In this document: in pieces, positions 10,066 to 21,162 of the stretch | Layout: the number at the start of each line of letters is the position of its first letter | Numbering within the stretch: position 1 is the stretch's first letter | Assembly: GCA_022925895.1 (NCBI GenBank) | Contig: JAKSYS010000426.1 | Span: 1 to 53,774 of the forward strand | Direction of reading: 5' to 3' | From: Fragilaria crotonensis | Lineage: Eukaryota > Bacillariophyta > Fragilariophyceae > Fragilariales > Fragilariaceae | Length of the DNA stretch: 53,774 nucleotides | Translations under genes and position numbers: made by a program | Notes under the pieces: model-generated | What the model was told of the DNA's origin: nothing | The model's database searches: none | What the model saw: the letters and a program-made list of their open reading frames with translations, nothing else

Positions 10066-12263
10066 TTGAATGTTGTCCTCTTGATCCTCATATTCCGCAT
10101 TTTGAAAAGGTTAAGGCTAATAAGTCATTAGTAGTAGCTACCTTTACCTATCAAGGAAAGTTGTTTCCATTAGCTAGCTACCTTGCCAATACCCTTTACC
10201 ACCATGGCTGGTAAACGTAATTACTTTCCCTGCCAAAGCCTACTCGGAGAATATATTCCTACAATGTTCTGACCAATTTACAAGAGTACTGTATGGAGTA
10301 CTTGAAGCTATGCAGTAGCATCAGGTACCAGCCACTACACCAGTATGCATGCATGTCAGTACTCAAGTAGATATGACTCCCCTTGCTTCTTCACTCAGTG
10401 CTGCTGGAGTACAATGCTGTACCGCATGGAGTACTCATCAGAGTTCAAATATGATGCTCAGCAGGGTACTTCAAATGTGGAGTTCACTACAAATACCGCA
10501 ATTACTGCTAAGCTATGTGCATGTGGTGCCACCAGAAAGTTGTTCATGCTAGCTAGCGGCTTAATGCAGTCCTCACTGCTGCTAAAGTATACCTAAATAC
10601 ACTTGTTGTGTAAGTTGAATAAAACCTGCTGATACCACTCTGATTAAAATGGACAAGGAATGCGGCCTGTAAACTACTTGCTGGCCTGGCATGCGGAATA
10701 CCTTCATAAGAAAAGTCTGTGAGATCCAACTAGCAATTATACTTGTCCCATGAGAACTCACTTTTTGCAGTCGGTGTTCCTGGGAATTCAGATGCTACAA
10801 ATCCTCCGTAGATGCAGAAAGGCTTCAAAGGCTTAAACCTTTTATCCAGAGCAAAGCTGCAACCATGTTCAAATGTGGTCTTTGCATCACACTGGTCAAG
10901 GACCTGCTTTAAAGCCAAAGAAGTCGTCAGGCAGTGCATTGATATCATTGAGTTCAATTGAGTAGTTCTTCTTAATCGTTGAGTTCAATTGTGTAGTTCT
11001 TCTTAGACCCTCTGGCAACACTAATCTTTGAAGGTCAACTGTATCATTAAAGGTTGCTTCAGATAAAGAACCTGTTGCCTCAAACCATGACTACTGCTGC
11101 AATAATATTTCCCATTGCTGTGAAACAAGGATACTAGTTCATCCTTCAAGAAGACTTTGCCTAAACGTGCTGTAGCTTGCTTCTCACAACACTTTGCCAA
11201 CAAAGAATAAAATGAAAGCCCACTATTCCACTGATGATGTACATGGCAGTTTCTTCTTATTGTTGAGATAGGCTTGCACACTCTGTTAAGTGCACTTCCT
11301 GATCCAGGAAGCTACATTTGACATTGATTCCGATCTATGGGTAGCTCTCTAGAATTTTATTTGCCTTTGCCTTTCAACATAAAGATTCTGCTCCTGTCAT
11401 TACAAGAATTATTATAAGGACGGTCAGGAGCAAGTAAAATTTCTCATTCATGATGACCTAAAAGATTGCCTTTAGGACAATCTCAAGTTGATGCAGGCTG
11501 CACGAAAGTCAGACAATGCCAGGCTATGCTACTTGTTCAAAACGAGGCAGTGGCTGGCAATGCTGCCCTGCACTCTGCCCCTCATCTGTTAATACTGAAA
11601 TATCCCACCACCATGGACAGATCACATGCAAAGCCTTCACTGCATGAAGAAAGTTGTTCTCTCCATTGGATAAAGTTGTTTCGTTGTTTTCATTTTTCCA
11701 TCATGCAGTCACCCCTTCTTGTTCACAGTTGCCGTTCAAGGAGACTGTTACAATACGAGGAGCTACGGATCGAACGGGAAACTTGTACTCGGAGAATTTT
11801 ATATTCTGATGACGTTCGACGTTCGGCGATTCCAATTTCTCAGCCGTTGGGGAAGAGGGATCTGATTGGACGTTGGAGTTCGCTCCCTCGCCTTGTGCCT
11901 TGCGTGACATCATCCATGTGCAATTGGTCGTCTCGTGTCTCTGCGCAGTGTTCCGTCCGCTCTGATATCATCAGTCCAACTGCTGACATGCCGTTGGTGT
12001 ATCCTCATTCTTACTTGTAATGATAAACCCAGCCTTTTCTCAGCTTCTCTTCTGAAACCATCGATTGCACGAAATTCTCGCCTTCAGTAGCCTCTTGAGT
12101 TCGGTAGCTCGCACCAAGTCAGTAATTCACAGTTGGTATCGCAAGTGCCAAACACTGCATCCAACCTTCTTCTCAGTTAGCACCAGAGTAGGCAGCAGAA
12201 TATCTCGTATCCAGTTCGTTCCCTTGGACAGTTACTGTTTCGTTGTCACAGCAGTTGCTTAGG
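10066..12263. other. Long intergenic region without recognised genes
   Basis: Two modest minus-strand frames (11021-11281 and 10730-10957) lie in the same direction and could be pieces of one decayed protein, but I do not recognise them. A plus frame at 11466-12020 (184 codons) has no recognisable features and overlaps the likely promoter of the gene at 12264. A two-copy tandem repeat is listed separately. Confidence 0.35.
10950..11005. repeat. Two-copy 31-bp tandem repeat
   Basis: GAGTTCAATTG[AT]GTAGTTCTTCTTA starts at 10950 and again at 10981, a period of 31 bp with one substitution in the shared part. Confidence 0.7.
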
Positions 12264-14401
12264 ATGAAGAGATCGCGAGTTCTATCCTTCCTTCTCAGCC
12301 TTTGCGTACCTCTATCATGGGGGTACATGACAGGCTGGATTCCTCAGAGTCGAGCATCGACGACCTTGCACATGGGCCTTGGTTCGTTCGTCAAGAAACG
12401 GTTGCTGGGGCATGGAGGTGAGAATGAGAACAACGACAAACCACACACTTCGTTGCCAAACAAAAACCAATCAGCCGGTCCGGAACAGTCAACTCCGCCA
12501 CCGCAGCAAATGACACGCGAGGATGTCTCTTCGTCACGGCCTCCTATGCAGGCCAAAGGTGTTGTGTCGAGTGCTCCTCGAGTACCGTATCCAGCTGTCG
12601 AAACAGCTCAGGACCGCATCAACCGCGTCAAGCAAGGGAAGATGACTGACGAAGAAAAGCAAAAGTTTCTCGCGTCGACGCTCAAGAATGTTGCATCGGT
12701 CAACCCATTGCCTAAAACTGGGAATCTTCACCCAGTGCGTCAGCCACTGTTGGAGGACTCGGCTCTTATCAAACGAGGATCGCGCTCCTCCGCAACGCCC
12801 TTTCCCAAAGATTCCATGCTTCGAGAAGTCGTCACCGGTCGAAGAGATCAAAAATCGGCGGATGACTGGACGTCCAGCAACAAAAAGAAGAAGGAATATT
12901 TTGATATGGTGACCAATCCAAACCGATTCAACACTTTCAATACTCAGGGATCCGTTGTTCCAGCCCCATCACCACCAGTGCCTCCGACTCCTCTTGCAAC
13001 ACCCGATTATACCTATAATTCAGTGAATTCGCCCTCGTTGATTCCTTGGGAAACGACCATTCCTAGTAGCAGCGGCAGCACTGCCGCAGCCCCGGTGCCG
13101 GTGCCTCCTCCAACATTTGATCCTAACGATTCAAATCACCTGGGCGCTCGACTCGAAGCCGCTGCCATGGCGGAGGAACAACGACAACGAGAGGCTCGCC
13201 GGGCCGTGGAGATCCAACGCGAAGAAGAGATGCGTCGTCAAGCAGAACTTATTCGAGCACGTGAAGAAGAAATGGCCATGCGTGAAGCCGAAATCTTGAG
13301 GAGAAAGGAGGAAGCCCTGGAATTAGCAAGGCAACAAGAAGCAAGGCGACGAGAAGAAGACAGACTGCGACAAGAACAGATGATGAAGGCACAGGAAGAG
13401 TATTGGGCGAAGAAGTTGAAGGCTGAGCGTCAACGCAAGCTAGAGAAACTGAGTCAGCAAGACCAGGTTGTGGAGCAGACACGAATGGACGAGAATGATA
13501 GCCAGCAAGAACAGCCCTGGGTACAGAATTCGGAGTCTGAGGATCAGGGTCAAGTGCCTGTCGCGTATGAGGTAAGTGGAAAGAGTTAATTGTACGGCCA
13601 AATCATTCTTCTCTAATATTGAAAAAAGCAGCCTGCGTACCCTCCACCACCCGTGCCACCGCCTTTGCCAGCTCCTATGCCACCACCTCCTGTTTGGAAC
13701 AGTGCTTCTGTTGCGACGTCGACTCGTCGTTCGTTTCCACTTCAACGTTCAACAAACCCATTTTTGGATGAACAAGCAGCAAAGCGAGCTGAGATTGAAC
13801 GGGCCGGGATGAGCAACTTGCGAAGCTCAAGGCTTTGAACTCCCCTCTGCCTAGCGGACGACCTCAAGGACTTGTACCAGCAATGGCTCCAGTAAGACGA
13901 ACCCCTATATCACCGGTACCTGTATCAGCAGCCCCTGGAATGAAGAGGACCACGCAATATCCGGCTCCTCCTCCACCACCTATGAGAGGTCTCAACGAAC
14001 TGCAACGACTAGTGAACCAAAATTCTGCCACCAATGATGTTCAGTCCCCTCCTCGCAGCAGCGGCTATCCTGATTCGCTGGGTCCTCCACCACCTGTTGA
14101 TGAACCTGCTGCTGCTAAGCCTGGGGGCGGTAACGGATTCATGGGCCGCATATTTGGTGGAAATGATGAGCAAACGCGGAATGAACCACAGCCGGAACCG
14201 CAACGGAAGATTGTTCGTCAACCTCTACCTGCGGTCGACGAAGATGAAGAATTTGAAGCCTTCTCTCGCAATGGTCCCAACAAGAACATGTCAATCAAGG
14301 ATGCATTACAAAATTCAAACGAAGGGGGTGGACGTAGTAAAGATGATCAAGAAAACAAATCCAAGATGTGGGGTGTGGATATGTCAAGATTCAATGATTA
14401 A
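12264..14401 (+). CDS. Presequence-bearing proline-rich/coiled-coil protein, unknown function
   Basis: The start is taken at ATG 12264, which opens with a signal peptide (MKRSRVLSFLLSLCVPLSWG) followed by a Ser/Arg-containing stretch and TTLHMGLGSF, like diatom plastid preproteins. Exon 1 ends at 13571. A 60-bp intron (GTAAGT...GCAG, 13572-13631) leads in phase into exon 2, a proline-rich PPPPVPPPLPAPMPPPP stretch. Exon 2 hits a stop at 13838, but the frame that continues (EQLAKLKALNSPLP...) runs to 14401, as if one base were missing near 13813-13816 in GGGATGAGC. The body has a long Glu/Arg coiled coil (about residues 300-410), several PPPP tracts and an acidic tail ending in WGVDMSRFND. No known domain is recognised. 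Plastid targeting is inferred, less certain than for trigger factor because no ASA-F motif is present. Confidence 0.7.
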
Positions 14402-14987
14402 TCTAGGCCAGAAGGTATCATGCGCCATCACGAGTTGCATCATTTACTAGGAATCGTTAGGACTCACGTGATCATCAATTTATAGTGAGGTGTAAATCCG
14501 TGCGCAAGGATTCGCTCCCTATAATTTTGCCTTGCCGAGCTGGAATGCGAGAGTCGTGCAGCTGTTAGACTCCGCATAATGTAAGTGCGACCTTGCGCAA
14601 GGGTTTGGTCTAAATGACAATGGCAATGCTATGAACGGTTTCCTACATAAAGTGTGTGTTACCATCGTGAACGCCTTCTGAAGTACATAGGAGAATTAGC
14701 AAATTTCAGGAAAATTTGTTCTCGTGCAGCAACCATATTGATGATGCCGGATGGATTTGTTTATACATGCAGACCCGACTAACCTCCGTCCAACCTTGTA
14801 GTGTTATACCGAAAACAAGCATGTCCTATGGACTACAGCTGCGTAAATTAGGCCAAAAACACGGTTTTCAATTAATTTCGTATCCATACTTGAATATATG
14901 CAATTCGAGCCCATGATCACAAATTCTTAAACGCGTTCTCCCAAATTCAACCTAAACCCAAGATTCACAACCCAGCTTGGATTCAAG
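14402..14987. other. Intergenic
   Basis: No supported gene. An in-frame stop at 14928 precedes the ATG of the KGKG-repeat gene, and no hydrophobic leader in any frame directly upstream could supply it with a signal peptide. Confidence 0.4.
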
Positions 14988-16025
14988 ATGACACGTTTGT
15001 CTCTTCACAATGTCGACGCTACTCTGCGAGGAGGCGTGGCTGGCTTCCTGGAGGATGTATTCGACCAAAATATGAAAGTCAAAACTATCCCTGCATTAGG
15101 TGAGGTGAGGAACCAAACTTTGGATATAGACCCTGAGTTCGTAAAATATGTCGTTGAGAAGAAAAATAAGACTGATGATTCCATTATGCGGGGAGAGGTG
15201 GATGAGTTCATTGGGGCTGTATTCGACACGAAAGAGGATGTGAAAGGTGATATCCCAGCGGATGTTGACCCCGATGAAAGACTGGATGACCTCTACTCAA
15301 ATGTAACTACAAACGAAGATAACGAAAAGTCAGGTGGTATGGCATCCAACAGATCCGATACCAACAAAACCAAGTGCCCGAGTGGTGTGCGTGATGATTC
15401 GTTCTCCGATCTCGGCGTGGGCAGGACGAAAAGTGGCAAGAAGGGTAGCAAGGTAGGGGACCACGACGACGATCTCGCTTCTGTGACTACAAGCGAAGAT
15501 GTGGAAATTTCAGGTGGAAAAGAATCCAATAGCTCTAAGAACAACATCACTAAGTGTCCGAAAGGTGTTAGTGGTGATTTGTTGTCCGCTCGCGGCGTAA
15601 AGGGAAAGAAGGGAGGAAAGAAAGGTGGAAAGAAGGTTGGAAAAATTGATGTCTACCATGAGGATGATGATGGCGTATTCTATGGTAAAGGAAAGGGTGA
15701 GAGCGGAGATGGAACATCATATGGTGGTGGGTGTTCAGGTGAGGGCTGTGGAGAAAATCTTGGAGGCAGTGATTGGGACGGGTACCAAGGCGAAGGCATG
15801 AACTACGGTAAAGGAACAGAGCTTGGCAAAGGAAAGGGAAAAGATGAACCAGACTATGGAAAAGGGAAGGGAAAAGGTGAACCAGGAAAGGGAAACTGTG
15901 AACAAGACTATGGAAAAGGAAAGGGAAAAGGTGAACTAGACTATGGAAAAGGAAAGGGTGCTATAGTGGATGACGACGACGCATATTTTTACGATAAAGG
16001 CAAGGGTCGAGGAAAGAAGGGCTAA
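14988..16025 (+). CDS. KGKG-repeat, internally duplicated acidic/basic protein
   Basis: An intact 345-residue protein built of repeats. Residues 14-34 (RGGVAGFLEDVFDQNMKVKT) and 68-88 (RGEVDEFIGAVFDTKEDVKG) are copies of one another. Residues about 101-153 and 162-214 are a second duplicated block, each with a TKCP[SK]GV motif, SG followed by an Asn/Ser-rich stretch, and a Lys/Gly tail. From residue 232 on it is [DN]YGKGKGKGE-type repeats mixed with acidic DDDD runs. It has no signal peptide or membrane segment and no recognised domain. Regular Lys-Gly-Lys spacing next to acidic runs recalls mineral- or polyanion-binding diatom proteins, but without a secretory leader I assign no such role. 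It converges with the Mpv17 gene, 63 bp apart. Confidence 0.8.
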   Translation: MTRLSLHNVDATLRGGVAGFLEDVFDQNMKVKTIPALGEVRNQTLDIDPEFVKYVVEKKNKTDDSIMRGEVDEFIGAVFDTKEDVKGDIPADVDPDERLDDLYSNVTTNEDNEKSGGMASNRSDTNKTKCPSGVRDDSFSDLGVGRTKSGKKGSKVGDHDDDLASVTTSEDVEISGGKESNSSKNNITKCPKGVSGDLLSARGVKGKKGGKKGGKKVGKIDVYHEDDDGVFYGKGKGESGDGTSYGGGCSGEGCGENLGGSDWDGYQGEGMNYGKGTELGKGKGKDEPDYGKGKGKGEPGKGNCEQDYGKGKGKGELDYGKGKGAIVDDDDAYFYDKGKGRGKKG

Positions 16026-16088
16026 GAATATGACCTAATCCAATATCGAACCACTATCCGAGTTCGTCATCTTTCTTGTTCTTTGCTT

Positions 16089-16868
16089 TTACGACACTAG
16101 AGACAAACTTCGCTCTTCCTTTTCTGCTTCTTCTAGCTCCAAATCCCTAATTTCTTTTTGCCGTGCTTGTTGACCTTGAGCCCTCCAGCTGACGAAACAA
16201 TTCCAACCGACGCCAACCAAGTTGATAACGAGTACTTGGAATTTGACTGGCACATAACGGAAGTTGAGAAACTGTACAGGAACATAGACAGACCAATCAA
16301 AGATCATGATCGTAAGCCATTCTTCGCGGATCATGCGTGGTAAATGTTTGGGTTCCACACCCTCCATACTCCAGAGAACTGTCATAAGAACTGGGACGTA
16401 GACTGGAGTGAAAACGAATTCATCGTAGAAGACTCGTTTCAACACCGGTCCAATATTCGTTCCAGGAATCGCCCGAGCAAGACCAACGTACCAGAAGTGA
16501 AGGACGGGTGCAACAAAAACAACATTGAGGAGCACAAACCGTCCCATTTGATTCCAATCCACTTGGAAGTCGGGTTTGGTTTGAATGTCGTCCTCGGCAC
16601 TTTCAACCGGCAGCTGCGAGTGCATGAGACGTTGTGCGCCGAGATTGCCAAGTCCAGAAATGAGACCTGCAGAGATAATCTTGGTAATTATGGGATGGGT
16701 GTCCAACTTGTGAGAGTACCACAACAGAGGCGATTCCAGAAAGTGAACGTCTTCGACATGCTTCGACGAGAAGTTGCGTGTTCGAGCACCACTAGTATGT
16801 CTAGGAAGGCATGGTCGACACCTCAGAGGGGGAACTCGTTGAAGGCAAGGCCGAAGCATCATTTGCAT
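16089..16868 (-). CDS. Mpv17/PMP22 family membrane protein
   Basis: An intact 259-residue single-exon protein with a basic, Arg-rich N-terminus (MQMMLRPCLQR...RTRNFSS) that looks like a mitochondrial presequence. The family order follows: LLWYSHKLDTHPIITK with a GLGNLGAQ segment, GRFVLLNVVFVAPVLHFWYV, a KRVFYDEFVFTPVYVP helix and the C-terminal FDWSVYVPVQFLNFRYVPVK...WNCFVSW signature. About four membrane helices are expected. Relatives (Mpv17, PXMP2, Sym1) sit in the inner mitochondrial or peroxisomal membrane and act as channels or in stress tolerance; the substrate is unsettled. The N-terminus favours mitochondria. Confidence 0.9.
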   Translation of the reverse strand: MQMMLRPCLQRVPPLRCRPCLPRHTSGARTRNFSSKHVEDVHFLESPLLWYSHKLDTHPIITKIISAGLISGLGNLGAQRLMHSQLPVESAEDDIQTKPDFQVDWNQMGRFVLLNVVFVAPVLHFWYVGLARAIPGTNIGPVLKRVFYDEFVFTPVYVPVLMTVLWSMEGVEPKHLPRMIREEWLTIMIFDWSVYVPVQFLNFRYVPVKFQVLVINLVGVGWNCFVSWRAQGQQARQKEIRDLELEEAEKEERSLSLVS

Positions 16869-17480
16869 CGATTCTGATTGTAAATTTCCGATCTAGACTG
16901 TGAAGTGTTCCTGTGGTTCATTGTTATGCTGCAGTATTACTGCTACCGGTAGTTGGTGTGGGTGCTGCCATTCGCCAGCCGCCAGGTGAATGAACGTATG
17001 CATAGTTTGTTCCTCTTCGATGAGTGGGCTCTTCTAAGAATATCTAAATATCTCGAAGATTGTGAGATATCTAGCTATCTTGGACTAAGAGTGCAAGGAC
17101 GACAGAAATATACTCGGAGTAGGATTACAGTACATCACATCTATCATACGGAGTTCCTCACAGCCTGATCGTGTAGAAAATGAGTTCCAGATGCACCCTT
17201 GATCCGTCTTGTCGGGTGACGTGTCGATGTGTGGAGATCCTCAGTGACGCTTGAGTTGACAGATCGCGAGTTAATGATGCAGTCCAGAATTGTCTGCTTT
17301 GATTACTAGAGATAGGGCTATATCTCACCTTTGCACAATACGCACCCCAAAGTACTCCGAGCACTACGTAAATGCGATAACGCGATAACGGATCTGTATG
17401 TGGGATGGGGATAGATTTGACATTTCAGCCATCTGCACCGACACCATTATGCATAAACTTAACTCGGGAAAGAACTGATC
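16869..17480. promoter_or_regulatory. Divergent intergenic region between Mpv17-like and codanin-like genes
   Basis: Presumed shared upstream region. Around 17040-17080 there is a cluster of short repeated ATCT/AGATATCTA words. No further element is recognised. Confidence 0.35.
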
Positions 17481-20400
17481 ATGACTGTAGCTGAAAGCGT
17501 TAGCGCAGCAACTCAGTGTCCCTGTCACCGATTCAGCAACACAAAGTCAATTTATGAAGCGCTAACATCAGGCACATCGACAAACGAGGTCATTGACTGG
17601 CTTTCTGGAAGACACGCCGAGGAGAACATACAAAAACAGGGTAGGCTGCGCCTTTCTTGCAATTCATCCGATCGATGTGGGAATCGCGTCAATACATCCT
17701 TCTCTATCCTCAATGATATTCGAAGCGCTTGCCGAGATTATCTCGAGGGTCCAAATCAGACAACACTGGAAGAATCAAGAGTGACTTATGAAACGTCATT
17801 CCCTTCCTTGTCACAGACCACCCCGGCTAAAGCACCAGCGGCAAAGCCAAATATTCTGGTCACCAGAAAGAATCCAAAGGCAAAAAAGTATCAGACTGAT
17901 TCAGCTCCAGAGCTGCAACAACGCAGACCAATTCGCAGAATACGTCCAGCTATAGCACCGTCGCCAAGCGACAAGGGGAACATTGCGAATCTCCAGTGCG
18001 AACCACTGGTACGGAATGCCCTTCCTGCAAGCATTGACAGTTCACCTTTGGAAAGATCTTCTTCAACAACCATGCAGCGGGTGAAGAAGGGAGTTTACCA
18101 CCCCAAGCATTAGCAACCGCATCAAACAAAGGAAGCACAGGAAGTCGCCTCTCTGACGAGCCCTTGGCGCGACCTGCTCGACTTGTTGGCGGGTTTCAGA
18201 AGGCGGTGGCATCGGAGCCAAGCAAGATCACTCTTCACTCAATAGACCGAGAGATAATTCCATGGTCAGTGGTGCCTTCCCGCAAAGCAGCCTTCGCGTG
18301 ATCACGCCAACCTCGTTTCCAAGTGCTGGTCACCGGACGGGTTCGTCGACGGAAGTAGATTCTACGGGTAAAGTTCCATCAGCCGATGCAGGACCCTCAT
18401 CGCAGAATACACTTATTCCCTCCAATGATGACAAGGGTATAAAAAACTTCGTTTACGAATCCCATGAACATCACGGTGACCTCACTTCCGGCAGCCATCA
18501 GTCCCAACCCTTGTCATCGATGCCAGAAGGGAGCAGCGATTTGGTATCCAAAGCAAACACAGACACCACTCCTTGGGCGCTGCAAACACCGACCAAGGCG
18601 GTGGTTCCATTGGATAAGGCAGAAATGTGCAAAGCACTGCCAGCGGAGATGGTTGAGCATCTTTCAAAACTTTATACTTCTTTGATCATTAACAATCTTG
18701 TTCCATCTACGCCCTTGGAGTTGCATTTCTTAATCGGACTGCTAACAGTTGAGGATTCGGCTTCGAGAACGCCGGCGAAGGATGCCATCCACAATATTCT
18801 CATTTCACCGAAAGCAGTTCGCGCATTCGCCGTTCAGTCCTTGACCATGTTGCAGACTCTGCTGGGCAATCTGCACCTGCAGGTCTTGTCTGCACTAATT
18901 GAATGCCCTCCCGTTCGAGAGTTGCTCCCAGAATTGACCACGGAGCTCTCAGCACGCTTTCGAGAACGACGTGAATCGTTGGTGTCAAATGACATTGGCT
19001 TTGGCGGTGGTATCCAGCCAATTTTGACTCTCCCCTTTGATGAGAATCGAGATTCACGGCACAACTATAAATCCCGCGAAGAAGCTGCTCTCTATAGAAA
19101 TCGAGAAGAGAGTCGTGACGCATTTCTCTATCAGTTACGCTTCTTTCAGAATATTAGGGGAAGGGTGTTAGATACCTCTGAGTTAGAGGCGTCGCTTGTC
19201 AAGATCAAAAGATCGGCTGGAAATGTCGTGAAGGGGGTTGACGTTCCCAATATGCATTGGTTTGCACAATTCTTTTCTGAATTGTTGCTGCAAATCGGTT
19301 TGGTACCCATGGAAGAGACCGATAAGGAATTGCTGCAGATCACAGACAAGGATAAGCTCCAACGATTGCACAAACGGTTTTCCTCTAAAGTTGGAACGTC
19401 GCAAGGCAGCTCGATCAAAATGGTCGAGGACTTGAAAGACAGCGGTTCACCAGAGAAGGAAGCGCACCAACTATTTCCTGGCCATCAAGAGTTCTTCTTC
19501 TTGTTCCTCCAAGCCGCTGATTCATACTGCTTTGGAGCGCACCTCAAGAGCCGCCTAGTTGCTAGTATCCAAAGTCTGGAAAGCAATATTGACTTGAAAG
19601 GCATCCTGGATAGAATGATGAAGCTACAACTCCTTGCTAAGTTTCTTGGCGTTCTGCTCTTCAGTCCCAATTGGCATACGAGCGCAGTTTCTGGAGTATT
19701 AAATTCAGTTTCGAACGACGAGATATCCATTTGGACCGGCGCGACCGAATTGTCGATTCTTCCCCTGTTGGAAGTGATCAGTAAGGCAAAAAACAAGCAG
19801 CACCTTTTATCTACGATACCGTGGGTCCTCGAGCTTCTTCGAATGGCGAAATGGGATGCCATATCTATGCGATCATCCACGGTACGATCAATTGTTGCCA
19901 GGTTGATCTCACTGAGGGATGCCTTTCGAACGACAGGGACCCCAAGTCTCCAGCTGGTCTCATTCTCCCTGGAGTCTTTTTTTCATCAAATCGTTGGGTT
20001 ACGACACACCCACTCAATCTATCGACTTCCAATGGAGAAAGAAATGCCGTCACTGGATGAATCTGCTGTTGACTTTGTCGAGCTGGAAGTCTCCAAGACC
20101 TTTCTGTTTGCTACGGTTTCACACATGGACGAGTTTCTCACTTTGTTAACGTCTATTGCTACCACAAAGAGTAAATCTGTCGGGACACCTCGCAAGATGA
20201 GGCCGTCCATGGTTTCTTCGTCGACAATTTCGTTCTCCACCTTGCCGACCAATGATGATGTCGCCCTGCCAATCGCTGCCCCGAGCCAAGGCGCCCTACC
20301 AGGATCGCAAGGTGCGAAGGGTGCAATAATCGGCAAACTGGTGGACCTCTTCTTTCACCAACATGGAGATCTGAGAGAGATTTGCGAGTTTGTTGCAGCT

Positions 20401-20775
20401 CGAGCGGTTCAGAAGGCAATGGTCGATGTCCAACATCACTTTCTTTCCGAGTACTTTGTGAAAGTGGACCAAAGTAAATTCGCAACCGAAGAGTCGGAGA
20501 TTCGTTCCGAGCTTGAACGAGAAGCTCAAGACAGAGCACTGCAAGTTTTCGAGGCATCCTTGGGATCGACAATCAGCCAGGCAGTGAGCATGTTGAGCAT
20601 GCCGTCAAAGTCGGCAAAAGTCAAGGAAATCGCCGCCACTTTGGCTCTCGATCACGTTAAAAAGTCATCCCGCTTCAAGGTGAATGCCCTGGTCAAGGTG
20701 GAGTTGACGAAATACACCGAAGCCTACCTGAGGAAAGAGAAGAGGCGTTTGTTTGCTGCAAAGACTGACTCGTGA
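17481..20775 (+). CDS. CDAN1: Codanin-1 homologue (two apparent 1-base deletions near 18090 and 18260)
   Basis: The N-terminal frame (17481 to about 18090) has a TKSIYEAL...VIDWLSG start like codanin-1, an ETSFPSLS box and IRRIRPAIAP (RRIRP at 17934-17948), which matches the RRI-x-P ASF1-binding B-domain motif. The C-terminal frame (18262-20775) matches codanin throughout: LIINNLVPSTPLELHFLIGLLT, ENRDSRHNYKSREEA, FPGHQEFFFLFLQAA, LQLLAKFLGVLLF, STIPWVLELL, and FFHQHGDL followed by CEFVAARAVQKA. Between them coding character passes through a third frame, as if one base were lost in GAAGGGAG (18086-18093) and one in ATTCCATGG (18257-18265). The result is about 1,098 residues, ending where the animal protein carries some 250 more. 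Animal codanin-1 sequesters the histone chaperone ASF1 and partners the nuclease CDIN1. An intron instead of the deletions is possible but not obvious. Confidence 0.88.
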
Positions 20776-21162
20776 CGACCTTGTACAAGACGAATTTTCT
20801 CATTTCCTTCAGCTAAGGTGTTTATAAGTTGTTCCAGTTGAGCCAGGAATCAGCGTAGGATGAACACATAAGGTTTTCGAACGACCATACAGTATGAGGA
20901 TCGTATTGCGTTTTCAAACAGAAAATGAAGTGGTGTGATCATTATTAATTTTCGATGTTTTGCCGCAGGTCTTGAGCTTACGTGATCACGGTGGGGCATA
21001 TTAGGAAACGACCTATTCTGATTTCTGATTTGGCATTTTCAGATTGACCTTAAAATATACTGCCAACGATCAACACAACATGGACAGCCGCGAACCGCAG
21101 AGACCCTTGATACTGGAGAGGTAGGAGGAAATGATTACACTGAGAACTGATTAGAAGCAATG
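20776..21162. other. Convergent intergenic region
   Basis: Shared 3' region of the codanin-like (+) and LRAT-like (-) genes. A short GTGATCAC palindrome lies near 20981; nothing else is recognised. Confidence 0.35.

Noticed and set aside
11466-12020. 184-codon plus-strand frame upstream of the presequence protein
   Set aside because: Translation is Ser/Arg/Cys-rich without motif and lies where that gene's promoter should be.
18081-18261. An intron joining the two codanin frames
   Set aside because: Coding-like sequence (PLARPARLVGGFQKAVASEP) continues in the third frame across the gap, which fits two lost bases better than a spliced intron; transcript data would settle it.
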